The notes below the pieces were generated by a model. It saw only the letters and a program-made list of their open reading frames with translations. It had not been told where the DNA came from and did no database searches. From Torreya grandis (lineage: Eukaryota > Streptophyta > Pinopsida > Cupressales > Taxaceae), in NCBI GenBank assembly GCA_037957365.1, contig JARHVA010001426.1, positions 587,501-651,500 on the forward strand: a DNA stretch of 64,000 bases, in the 5' to 3' direction. How positions within the stretch are numbered: position 1 is the first letter of the stretch; each line of letters opens with the position of its first letter. The translations under genes were made by a program, and so were the position numbers. This document shows positions 48,961 through 60,620 of this stretch, piece by piece.

Positions 48961-51481
48961 CTAGTCATCCACCCACTCTTGTGATTCACACTCATTCCAA
49001 ATAGATTCCATGCATGCTGAACAAAATCATGCCAAATGTCGTGTATGAATAGTCCAAGAACTTGAATTTGAACTATGAAATGAGTCAAGCTTACTTTAAC
49101 CTATTAGATTCATACAATCCTCATAGTTTTCCAAGTATTTTTCCTTCATTAACCAAAAATGTCTATGAATAGTAGAATTTGCTTGAGCACCATGATATAT
49201 GTTCTCAGTACACCTTTCAAACACAATTGTCACATTAATAAAATTAGCAACAATTTAAAATTTTAACTCCTCCCTTACAACAAATATTTTTACACATGTT
49301 CCATCACCATCATGCTCCCCTTTTCCATGGCTAGCCTTAGTGAAACTCCAAATATGTTCTACGCCAATGGTAATGTGCATTCTTCTCAACCGATAAAACA
49401 TCCATGTAATCTTGAATTGTGATGTGCAATTGGCTAACCAAATGTAATTCTATTTGAAAATAATATTTCTCTGAGTTAATTGTCCATAAAACTTCTCAAG
49501 ACAACCTTGCACATACTCTATACAATGTGATCGGTTATCACTGATATAGAAATGGTACTCCCTTAATATTTTTTGATCTTGCTTTGTATTGTCAAGTGCA
49601 TGCATGAATGCTATATGCATGAATATGGAAAATTATGTTGAGTTGTAATACTATGATTGAACTTTCATTTTGGGTTTGAATGTGTAATTTTCATAAAAGT
49701 CAACTAATGAAACAATAAAGTGGGAATGTGTCCTTGCCTAGATTTAAATGTTCATCAAACCATTTATCCCTATGTGTGTGCCTTGCATACTCATAAACAA
49801 TTTTCTCCATAAATTTGGCCATACATTCTGAAATAGGTTACTCTTTCATAACCAACATACACCTTTTAGATTCTTTTCCATATTTTAATTGATAACTCAC
49901 AGATTTATATTTTATCAAACTAACTAATTACTATCTAATTGCACTTTTACACTCCTCATGGATACATTTTTTTAATTTTTTCAATCCATCATAAATGTTA
50001 CAATTTCCATCCAAACATGATTTCTTATAAAATAACTGTCCATCTAGTCTTTCACAAAAAATATTTGTAATTAATTCCCTGGCTGATTTTAGTGGAAATT
50101 TTATGTCACACTCCTGAAAAATGTTGTAGTATGCAAATTACAACAAATATGGCAAAAAACATTATAGTGCATTGAATATTCAACATGTTTCCTACAACAA
50201 TAAGTGGTGCGTGTGTGATTTATTTTTACATAAAAATGTTTGGTCATCTCAAAAAATATTTGACTAATAACAATTTATGGATGTTTTTCCAAAAACTTGA
50301 GTACAATTATGTTTGAGTCATATCTAAGAAAAGTTTTTGATGTGGTTCACAATTATGAGAACCAACTCTTCTTTTCACTACATCTCTTGCATTGGGTGAA
50401 ACTCTTGTATTATCTTTCCAAAATTGTACAAGTAAGTCTTTCAAAGTTTGACTATAGCCTTGTCCTTTTATGGAAGTCTAGAAAAGAATGCCCAAAAAAC
50501 ATTTGTATTGGATTCATTAAGCATTTCACATCTTCCTATTGATTTCATTAATGTTTTTCTATTTATATCAAGTGTTTGACTTGTTTTTAAAATCAATCAT
50601 TTTTCCATATATCAGCACTTACTACACAAGTCATTATAGGTCGGTCAACATTACAATCTTTGTGACATGATTTTAGGCCCACAATATGATATGCACCAAG
50701 TAGATTTTTAATAGTTTCATCACTTTCTTCATCCATGTTAGATTTTATTAGTCCTAATGTGTACATTATAGGTTTCATCTTAACCAGTTTCATCAATGAA
50801 ATAAATAATTGACATCTTTGACTATCATACTATAATATATGTAAGAAACTATGCAAAATTTCTTGAGCCAATCTTCTGAATGGTGATCAGACATTTGGTT
50901 ATGCATTAGTTTTAAAATATTTTCATCAACTTCAATTAAGTAATTAATTCTACACATAATTCTTGGAGGTGTTAATAATGGTGGAATCCGTTCAGAGGGT
51001 GTTTTAAAACCATTACATGTTTCTATGAATTTTTTTCATTGTTTATTTATTAATTATATGTTTCCATGAAATTTTATTCATTGTTAATTTTATAATTATT
51101 TGAGTCCATTAAATTTTATTCATTTTTAATGGATAAAGTATCATGCATATGCTCTTCATCAACAAAATCAAAAAATTTAAACTTTGAATGTGAATTTCTA
51201 ACTTGATCTAATTTTTTTATTATCAATTTCATAATAATTCAATTCATTATTATGAATTTCATCATAATTAATTTCATTATTTTCAATTTCATCAGTATTT
51301 AATTCATTATTTCCAATTGCCTCATTATCTAATGCATTTGTCTCATCAGGGTTAGTGTTTGTACCTTGTATGGAATGAAATGCTTGTATCCATACCTTGT
51401 TCTCTCTCTCAACTCTTCTAATTGATCTAATGTTATATGATTCAACTTTTTCCTCTACCCTAAATGCGAATCAGAGCCCAT
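48961..51481 (-). pseudogene. DDE-like transposase gene relic
   Basis: On the minus strand an ATG at 51479-51481 opens M-G-S-D-S-H-L-G, followed by an acidic Asn/Glu/Asp-rich stretch at 51190-51350. Next, at 50250-50420, come N-T-R-V-S-P-N-A-R-D-V-V-K-R-R and H-Q-K-L-F-L-D-M-T-Q-T, then the Cys-rich T-T-Y-C-C-R-K-H-V-E (about 50200) and a C-x4-C region. P-I-S-E-C-M-A-K-F-M-E-K-I-V sits near 49840. From 49695 to 48961 a single 245-codon frame holds Y-T-F-K-P, A-N-C-T-S-Q-F-K (49411-49434; family often S-D-x-C-x2-Q-x-K), S-H-G-K-G-E-H-D-G (HGKG at 49329-49318), a C-F-C-x2-C-type end with the first Cys a stop, and W-V-D-D. Its few stops suit old Gln or Trp codons. I recall this motif set from unnamed eukaryotic transposase-like proteins; the family name is not certain. 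Confidence 0.6.
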
Positions 51482-51649
51482 TTTGATAAAAAACAACAAA
51501 TAATATACTTCAAAATGTGGGGTCCAAAAAAACTACAAAAAAAGTATGCAAAGAATATGCAGAGTATGAAGGGAATGTGTGGGGAAAATTACGTTGATTT
51601 GAGATAAAAATATGCGTTGAAAATTAAGTTTTTGTTTTTAATTCAAGGA

Positions 51650-51770
51650 ACATGTATGAATTATATAAACGTGTGTATTTTTATAACATGTACGCATTCC
51701 TATAATGAGTATGCATTATTATAAGGCATATATGTTTCTTGAAGTATAGGCATATAATATAAAAAAAACA
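51650..51770. repeat. Right subterminal repeats
   Basis: Words of about 20 bp such as GGAACATGTATGAATTATATAA, CATGTACGCATTCCTATAAT and GAGTATGCATTATTATAAGG follow one another. Read on the minus strand they resemble the left array (shared CATTATAGGAA, AACATRTATGC). They lie about 170 bp upstream of the transposase-like gene start. Confidence 0.5.
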
Positions 51771-51811
51771 TGCACAAAGACTCATATTAAATGCATAAAA
51801 TCCCATATAAT

Positions 51812-52190
51812 ACTATAATATGATGCAATAAGACTCAATAAGACTATAATATGATGCATAAATCCATAATATGATGTAATAAGACTATCAAATGTTGTAA
51901 TAAGACTATCATATGATGCATTAAGGCTCAATATGATGAAATAAGGCTATCATATGATGTAATAAGACTATCATATGATGCAATAAGACTATCATATAAT
52001 GCAATAAGACTATTTTATGATGTAATAAATCTCTAATATGATACAATAAATCTATCATATGATGCAATAAGGCTCAATATGATGCATAAATCCCCAATAT
52101 GATGCATAAATATCTAGTATATGATGCAATAAGACTCTTGATAAGGCTAAGAAGCGTAAGAATATCATATGATGCAATAAGGCTCAATAT
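51812..52190. repeat. 21-bp minisatellite, about 16 units
   Basis: Units near ATCATATGATGCAATAAGACT run head to tail; at 51965-52030 several are exactly in phase, elsewhere units are shortened to about 17 bp (ATATGATGCATAAATCC). One interruption lies at 52137-52160. It directly follows the right end of the candidate transposon. Confidence 0.85.
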
Positions 52191-52195
52191 TTAAG

Positions 52196-55100
52196 ATGGA
52201 ATGAGTTAATTTTTCCCAAAATCCCATCCTAGGTCTTTACAAAACTAGGTAAATAATGGGTTCAAAAATTGACAGTAATCACATTCATGAATTTATGCAT
52301 TTGTGATGAAATCAAGGAACTTAGGGGTTGTGTTTGTTATAAAATTAGGATTTAGGGTTAGGAGTTTATTGTAAAGAGTTTGTTCATGTGCATATGTCAT
52401 TAAATTAGGGATTATATGAACTTTACATGTTCAAGTGATAAAATTAGGGTTTATGATCAACATGTCACAAAATGAGACCTAGTTTAGCCCCTTTAACCAC
52501 ATCGTAGACTCCAATTTAGGTTCAATGGGTTGAAATTGGCCACATTTGAATTCATATTTGCATTTATAATTAAATTAGGGTCAATTAAGCCATGCATGTT
52601 ACATCTATATTATACAATCGATTGGGACATAAATTTGGTCTTGGGGCTCAATTTTTACCAAATCACATCCCTAACTAAACCAATCAACTAATTGGTTCAA
52701 CTTATGATAGATAGAATCATACTTAATTTTATCCTAAATCATATATCATGCTCTTATAGTTATGTCAAGAGGGGGTTCAAATTGGCCTCCCATACCTCCT
52801 CAATTAAATTACCCTTATAATTTAACCTTGTTGTGTTGCATGTGTATTTTGTACACCCAAAAATGTTAAACTGTCAGAGATGCATCAAATCCTAGAAGTT
52901 TCAGAGTTGAAAATGCCTTGAGAGGCTAAATCCAATTACATATCACCATGTATACCTTGTGCATGCTCAAAATTATTAGGAATATTATAGGTTTCAGGTC
53001 CTAGAAGTGTTAAAGAGCTATCAGATCCCTATGAGGCCTAATCCAATTAGATACATCACCATGTGCATATATTATATGCACATATACTTGAGTTAGAGAC
53101 CTAACTATCACTTGTTTGAGAAGCATCATATTTTTTAGAGCCTTAAAACACCCAATCCAATCAAATATTTCCACATGTGTAGGTCTAATACACAGAGAAG
53201 TGTTAAGGTTGTTAGATATACATATCTTTGATACCTAGACATGTCCCATCACCTCCAATCAATCCAACTAAGGTCTATTCACAAATTTATCATACATACA
53301 TATAAGCCAATAATGTTTAAATATTGACATTGATCCAATAAACTCATGTCTAGTAAATAATTTACATGATGTTAGCCTCCAAATTGCCATTACTATATGA
53401 AAATTATCATGTAGAGCCCTATAAGGTCCCATCTGAATTGAGAAAACACCAAACGTTATCAGTTTTCTATGTATGTATTCAAATGATTTAGATCCCTCTA
53501 ACTTAAATTACCTCTAGATCCCAAAGTAAATTCATATTTTAAGTCCTACATATAGGAGAGAACATAATTCATTAGTAGACTCCTTCACCTCAAATCCCAA
53601 GCCAAAGAAAGAATTTTGAGATGTACTACTTTCTTGTAGTCCACATCATAAGGTTTAAGATCATTACAATGAAATATGAACAAGATGATTGAAGATATAT
53701 GTACAAAATATATAATATTGAAACCTTCAGTGAGGGGCTCCACATTGGTATTCAATTATGATCAACTATCTATATGAGATGAGTAGTTCATCATCCACAT
53801 AAACAATTATTGGGTACCTCTGCTCAGCATAATCCTTGAGGGGAAGCAAGTCTCAGATTTAGGGGACATTACCACCTTTAATGTATCTTGAATAAGCTCA
53901 ATAGTGTTTGATCTAGGGTAACTTATACATATGTCATACTTGGTTAATACCAATTCAACACCACCCTATATTTCTAAAGCATAGCCATCCCTTAATGGTT
54001 TTGAAAAAAGTCCCTAGTGCATTTAGATATTTTATAAGCTATACATTCATCACTACATGTATCACATCTTAAAACCACATCATCACTAATGGATACATGT
54101 GACCACTTCAAGTAAATATTGAGCTCAAAACCACATAAACAAAACACATACCCAACTTGACCAAAATATTTAAGAAAAAACATGTACATACCTTGTACAA
54201 ATCATCCTACTTTCCTATCTTACCATACTAATTACCTTTAGCAAGGTATATAACTCTATAGTATTAGTAAGCACCAAGTGTTGTCTATTTTATTTTTTAG
54301 CTTGTAAGTGTTGCATCCATGGTGTAACTAGGACTAGTCCCATGTCAAAGACACATTATGGAGGTGAGGTGGGAATGGATGGAGTGGTTGATGGTTGTCC
54401 CATGTGTGATGAAGGGGTAGATGAAGGAGGTGCATGAAATGGAGGATTAACCATATTTTCATAAGAGATCTTAATTTTAGGAAAAATTTGAATGATGTGT
54501 TTGAATACATTAGGGGAATCTTGAATAATTGTAATAATAGAATAATCTTGTTAGACTTTTAATTGGGACCTCAAAGTGCACATATTGAATTAGATGCATT
54601 AAGTGACTTTGAGGAAACTTAAGGGACTTTATTCAACACATTTTAAGAATGTTTTTTGGACAATCCAAGGCATGATGCATAGGTATTGGGCTCTATTAAA
54701 TATAATTCTTTAAATAGATATCCAAGAGATGCAATGTTACACCAAGTCCTCAATTCTTATTTCTACTTACATAATATTATCTATACTACATAGTCCAATT
54801 CAATGAGTTTGCCACTTAAACAAATTAGTTCAAAATTTATAAATAAAGGAGTCTAGTCAAAAATATCAACAAACAATAAAAGGTTAAGATAGGATTTTAG
54901 GCAATCAGGATAATATCAATAATAAAGGCAAGTGAGATTTTAGGCAAGTAAGGTAGTAAGGTATATCCTTACCTTACTATAGGAAAGGTCCCAATCATTT
55001 TGTATGTTCCAATTATTGAACAAGGCTTTTGTTAACATGTGTTCTATTGATGAAACATATTGGTGTATATAAATATTAAAGTGCACCAGAAGCTGAACAT

Positions 55101-55260
55101 GTTTTTGATTAAATAAATAAGAAAAGAGGATCCTAGGCCCTTTAGAAAGACACCCCACGATCTCAAAAAACCTACAATGAGGCAGAAATAACACATACAT
55201 AATACTAAAATAAAACACAAGAACTAAAAAACACAAACAAACAAACAAAACTAATAAAGC
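52196..55260. other. Unassigned DNA
   Basis: No domain, LTR end or repeat was recognised. Short frames at 53992-54189 and 54940-55248 (minus) have AT-driven composition. The last could be trailing sequence of the gag-like relic on the same strand. Confidence 0.3.
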
Positions 55261-57000
55261 AACTATGGGCTGTCAGTAGTCCCATATTTGGATAGGAACT
55301 CAATGATTTCCTTATAGTCACCAAGACTACTCACACCCATATCCCTTAACTTGTCAAAATCCTTAACCATAACAAATATAGAAGCTACATGATGAAGAGA
55401 CTTGGTGGCATATTCAACCATTACTCTCCATTTTTAATGCATTTTGTCTATTTTGGCTTTTATTTCCATGACTTCCTTTATCATCATGAAACATAGTGAA
55501 AATCTACCTTTCTTTTCTCAGCCTCGAGCCTGTACAACATCCTCCTCCATCTCATCTGAGTAGGGCTCATTAATTTCAAGAAAATAACTCATTCCCTTAG
55601 CTTCTTACTCTGAATCTAAGGGAGACTCATCTTTACCAACCTTAGAAGTGTCTTCAAAAAAATTAGAGTCATCAGAGATGACAATGCCTTGAGGTTTTTA
55701 GGATGGAATTCTAGTAATACAGTTGGACCTTTGAACACCCAAAATACTCACAACCTCATTCTTAAGTAGATTAGGACCTAGGTCCAAAACTTTCCCTAAA
55801 TCCTTAGCTCCCCTAGGATCCTCTTTTGTAGACTTAACCTTTCTAGGCTAAATGTTGCCTTCTTCCTCAGCCACCATCCAACACCTTTTACTAGACCCTT
55901 TCAAAGTCCCCTAGTTGGGTGTCTCAAGCTTATCATAGGGTAACCTAGGTTAATTAGCCTTGGAAATAGGGGGTCCTAATCGGGATGTTATAGTATTCAA
56001 TTTTGGGCCCCTCCAACAAAGCTTTAAGGGAGATTTTTGGGGGTCTCAATAGATTTTTTCCCTTTACCTTTAATATCAGGAGAAGGGTGTGATGGGGAGC
56101 CTTCCAACAGGCTAACTTTTATTTGCTTCAGGGGACACAAGGCCAAATGAAAGTGGTATAATCTCAATATGAGACCTTGGTAGATGGGAATGAGGGGGAA
56201 GTTAAGATGTTTGGCCTAAATATCCTTAGCTGACTTAATGGAATTCTCTAGAGAAGATAACATGAAAAAGGGGAAGCTAATTTCCATCCTATTCTTAAAA
56301 TGGTTGAGTAAAGCAAAGTGGTAGTGGTAAAAAATCTTGAATCTACTTTCATGAGTGAATAACTTCATTATCATGAGACAAATTTGCCCCCACGGTGCTT
56401 AAAAATTATCTCTATCAAATCCCCCATGGAGCTTTGTAGTAACTTCACCTTCCCTAAAGAAAATCCCCATGTTTTCTAGGTCTAGCACCCTTCTCTGCTA
56501 GCTAAAATTTTCCTTTTAATTGGGATCCCCATGGATTTCCCAGTCACCTCCTCAAAGACTTCAAAACAAATAACCCACCATATATACTTGTTTGGAATTA
56601 TCCTCCTAGGGCTCAACAAACTGATGAGGTAGATTCTCATCATGACCAATCATCTCATCAATGAAAGAAGCCACCTCACCCTCCTAGATAATGTGATAGA
56701 CCATAGGGTCTTATCTAAATTCTTATAAATAAATTGGCTCAATCTTGACAATGTTTCCACCCATATTTGAAACTAGAGAGACACAAAACCCATGAGACTG
56801 TTTAAGGCAAAGAGAAATGGAATGCCTTACAATATATCCATCAAGATTAATACATCTTTTTTAGCCTATCAAGGATTGTGATAGTTCTGAGCTCATCATA
56901 TTGAACTAATTTTGGAGATCTATGTAGCCTTTCCCACACTAAAACTCAGCCTCAGTACTAACCCATGTTTTCCATCTCATGCAATAATCACTAAATACGA
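55261..57000 (-). pseudogene. Gag-like retroelement protein relic
   Basis: Read on the minus strand with frame changes, this stretch gives D-P-M-V-Y-H-I, E-G-E-V-A-S-F-I-D-E-M-I-G-H, V-L-D-L-E-N-M-G-I-F-F-R-E-G-E-V, R-F-K-I-F-Y-H-Y-H-F-A-L-L-N-H-F, I-S-F-P-F-F-M-L-S-S-L-E-N-S-I and a charged tail with G-K-G-K-K-S. The YHYHFxLLxH and FPFFxxxSL patterns recall capsid-like proteins of some plant Ty3/gypsy elements. It ends at a stop about 55259. Numerous stops are present. No zinc knuckle or protease follows, so the family is a guess. It could belong to the same old element as the integrase at 38 kb, split by later insertions. Confidence 0.4.
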
Positions 57001-58539
57001 GGTGTGTTAAGAAATAATTACCCTCAATCCAACTTAATCTATCAGCATCCCCTCCTCTAATCATCATTTGGCCACTCATCTCCTTGCCCATTTAATTATC
57101 CATCATTATAGCCTGCTTATCTATCATCTACCTCTTCCACTTCATTGAGGTCCAATCAACCACCCAATCAATGTGGCTTTGTTTCCTCAATTTTCAAGTA
57201 AGGCAATATTTAGGATGAACATGTTATATCTAATACTTGTTCAATATTTATTCTATAAAATTAAAAGTTACAACCAATCACATTTTGATAAGAGTCAAGT
57301 TCGATACTCTAATGCACATCGATTGGTACTCTAAAGGATAAATTGTTATCATAAGTTTAAAAAATGAATTTTATGACCTTTCATGATAAAATCAGTTATA
57401 TTGTAGAATGTATAATGTATTAGACCTTGAAACCTTAGTTATAAGTAGTTAAAACCTAGAAATAGGTAAAAATATCAAAGTCTAATTTGTTGTTATGGCT
57501 AATGGGAGATTTTCCCTATAATAAACATGATTTTTTTTTTGTTATTTCAAAACAACATGGACATGTTATATAATGTGTACATGTTATTTGAATTTGAATT
57601 AAAAACCAAGCTTCTAGTCTTGAAAATGGCTTGGATTTTGAGATAGAGGCTTGTAACTATGCATCTACAACCAAGGGCAAGAGTTTTGATAAAAACCATC
57701 AAATTTCAACTTCAATCACCAAATACGCTATGGATTTCAACATTAAAATTCAAAAAATTATTACCATCATGATGAGCATGTTGTCCTCTTTTCAAATATA
57801 TGATTTTTATAATTTTTAGGCTATTTTAAGGGTTCAAACTATATTTATTTCTAACTACACCTTGTTTAAGCCAATACATGTTGCACATATACATACCTAT
57901 TCATGTTTAGGTAATTTTTTTCATTGATCCAAATGCAAAACAAATTATATGGTAGCAAACTAGGCCTAATTCTAAACACCTAAAAAAAAGAAAATTCAAA
58001 TTTTTTAAGGTAGTTAGGGGGGACTGTACAAACATCTATCCATTTTTTTTAGTTTTTAGGATCTACTTAATTACAAAATTAATTAAAAAAAATTCATTGA
58101 AAAAATATTTTAAAAAATCGTAACACACTAGAAGATTTTATCTAAATATTCACCAAAGGGTTTCAAACAATATGTAATGATGCAAAAAAAATGATGGGAT
58201 GAACTACCATCTATCTTCTATGTTTTATTAAAAAATAAGAGGTCCTCTTCAAATTTTAGATGTTTGGCATATTTATGCTTAACCATTTTTTGAAAATGAT
58301 TTTGGGTTTTGCTGGGGTTTAGTTTTGGTAGCATGCATGCTTGACCATACATCTAATGACTATGACTACATAATCTCTCTCCTCCATCTATCACACTATC
58401 AATATTTTTAAATCAAGGTAGGATTTTTGGTTTAAACGTGTATTTACTATGCTGAGTTAGCTCTCCCCTCTACCCTTTGGGCAATTTTTTTCACTTTACT
58501 TATTATAAATGACCATCACCAATCATTTTTCATCATTTA
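57001..58539. other. Unassigned DNA, perhaps LINE 5' untranslated region at its right end
   Basis: No recognisable feature. A 62-codon plus-strand frame at 57631-57819 looks like chance. Confidence 0.3.
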
Positions 58540-58559
58540 ATGTAGGAGTTATTGGTGGG

Positions 58560-59600
58560 AGCAATAAAAATAATGGTGCCAAAGCAAGCACAAAAAATTA
58601 TTTCAAAGGTTTATCATAAGGTAATTCTCTTGAACTAGACAAGCATGTGCCTAATGTAATTTTAGAATTACCTAAGTTTGATAAAGCTTGCAGATATTTT
58701 GAAAAATTTACTCTTTTTTCATATTTTGTGGGTCCAATATCCCCAAAGAGCCTCCTTAAACAATGGGTTCATAATCACTGGTAGAACCATGGGGTTAAAT
58801 TAGAAGGTGTCCAAAACCTCACCAAGGGATTTTTTCTATTCTGTTTCAGTAACCTTGATCATTGCAAGGCCATTGTTAACCATGGGCCTTGGTTTATATG
58901 CAATACTTTAGTTGTTTTCTCTCATTGGACCAGGTATTTTTAGGCCTCGAAGTAGGCCAAACTTAAAATCCTAGTTTGGATTAATTTTCTTGGGTTGCCC
59001 TTGCCCTTGTGGAATTTTATAGACCAGCTTATCAACCCGTTAGGCTGCTTCATTTGACATGAGTAGTCTAAATTTTATGCTACTTTCCCCAATGAATGAT
59101 CTATGTTGAGATTGAATTTTCTAAGGATCTCAAATATTCCATTTATATTCAAGTTGGTGATAAGCATTTCACACAGTGAATACTATATATAAATTTGCTA
59201 AATACCTAATTTCATTGCCTGCCATCTTCCCACATGATTAGGGAATGTCCTGTCATGGTCTCTACATCTGCCATGCCCCAAGAATGTAATAGGTCTGACC
59301 CAAAGCCCTCAATTAACACCTTTTATGAGTGGACCATGGTCACTAACCACAAAAATGCTCTTGATAAAGTGCCAAATAGGAACAATGCTCCACACTCTTT
59401 GCATACCTCCATCACTACCTCTAGTCGAGATAAGTCCCTTCAGTCTCCATAACTTTATTCACCTAAGCCCATTTCATGCTTGTCATAGGTGGATACTGAT
59501 ATATCCCCTCCAGAGGTCTCTACTACCCTTAGCCTTATTTCACAACCCCATTTGGTGGTGACTGACTTAGATTCTATGAATCCTTTTACCTTGAGTTGTT
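58560..59600 (+). pseudogene. LINE ORF1: DUF4283 and CCHC zinc knuckle
   Basis: The RNA-binding protein of plant LINEs. The DUF4283 part reads T-K-G-F-F-L-F-C-F-S-N-L-D-H-C-K-A-I-V-N-H-G-P-W (given here as a spaced pattern, 58827-58900), then L-K-I-L-V-W-I-N-F and L-P-L-P-L-W near 58965-59015, where the family has VWIRFPGLPLEFW. After a shift, the zinc knuckle at 59207-59248 reads stop-F-H-C-L-P-S-S-H-M-I-R-E-C with exact CX2CX4HX4C spacing; only the first Cys is lost. A Ser/Pro/Asn-rich tail follows to about 59600. Stops are frequent. Confidence 0.75.
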
Positions 59601-59777
59601 AAGTTGTGTTATGTCGATCTCATATCCCTTCATCTTCTAGTGAAGATGAATATGGGTCACATAAATGACAACTCTTACTCTAGGATATTTTAGAATCCTA
59701 GATGTTTCTTTCAATAGGTTTTTATCCCTCTCAGACCTCATGAAAGAGGGAGATATGAATCTTGATAGTTCTCCATG

Positions 59778-60620
59778 CTAGTATATTCATGAAATGTTAG
59801 AGGTCTTACTGATCTGATGTGTAAGTATATAGTCAGGAACATTTGTCAACACTTTTTAAACATTAATATATTATGCCTTCAAGAATTCAAGATTTATAAC
59901 TTCATGCTTCATTTTGTGGTGCACATTATCTGGCCTGGGGCCATCTATCAGGCCACTCATCATGACTCTAGTAGAGGAGGAGTTATGACTTTATTTGTGT
60001 TAGAGTTATCCCAACACATAATTTCATGGGGTTTTGACCCCTCAAATCATGTGGTTTGGATGCCTTTTGATTTTGACAACCAAATAATTGGGTTAGTGAA
60101 TATTTATGATTCTAATGATGCTATTGAGTGTACCTTATTGTGGAGATGCCTAGCTGAATCACTTCTAGATGCTCATTAGATTCTTTATGGTGATTTCAAT
60201 ATGGTAGATTCACTAGAAGACAAAGAAGGGTGGCTTCCTATGAGGTGGTGTTTAGGAGAACATGAGGCATGGTTCTATCTATGAAATAAACTCAGGGTGT
60301 TTGACCCCAATCACTATCAATGGAAAGATTCTCACTCACCCTGGTTTACTTGGTCTAATTTTTTCCAAGGTGAGGATAGGGTGCTCAAAAGGATCAATTG
60401 GGCTCTATTAGTTTAAAAAGGTCTTTATTATTTTGTACCTATATAAGGCCAACCTATCTTGGCTATAATAGACACCTTTTTATCTAACCATCACCCCATT
60501 TTCTTCAATGATGAGAGGATTACTCCTCAAGTTTAGGTGCATATCACCCAATTTTTCCTCAACACTACCCATCTCAAGCATGAGCATACCTTGAATCACA
60601 TTGGATATATCTATAACCTT
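59778..60620 (+). pseudogene. LINE ORF2 endonuclease (APE type)
   Basis: The nicking enzyme that starts insertion. It begins V-Y-S-stop-N-V-R-G-L near 59780 (family SWNVRGL, Trp to stop), then N-I-L-C-L-Q-E-F-K with the catalytic Glu at 59883-59885, S-S-R-G-G-V, Y-G-D-F-N-M-V at 60186-60206 with Asp and Asn kept, and S-N-H-H-P-I at 60483-60500 where the catalytic SDH has Asn for Asp. The 120-codon open piece 59817-60179 covers the middle. The spacing of motifs is normal for the family. Confidence 0.85.

Larger units (their letters stand above)
39000..51790. mobile_element. Candidate two-gene DNA transposon of an unnamed family
   Basis: Two arrays of similar ~20-bp words (39004-39115 and, inverted, 51650-51770) bracket about 12.8 kb. 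Just inside the left array an intron-bearing gene relic runs rightward (39150-43110). Just inside the right array a transposase-like gene relic runs leftward (51481-48961). Genes starting next to the termini and pointing inward, with subterminal repeats, are the layout of many large plant DNA transposons. The left end interrupts the Ty3/gypsy integrase at about 39.0 kb. No exact terminal inverted repeat or target duplication could be fixed, and the integrase does not resume on the right, so the borders and even the unity of the element are inferred. Confidence 0.45.

Noticed and set aside
51812..52190. Regular short repeats resembling a CRISPR array
   Set aside because: Units are contiguous 21-mers without unique spacers, and the surrounding DNA is plant-type; it is a minisatellite.
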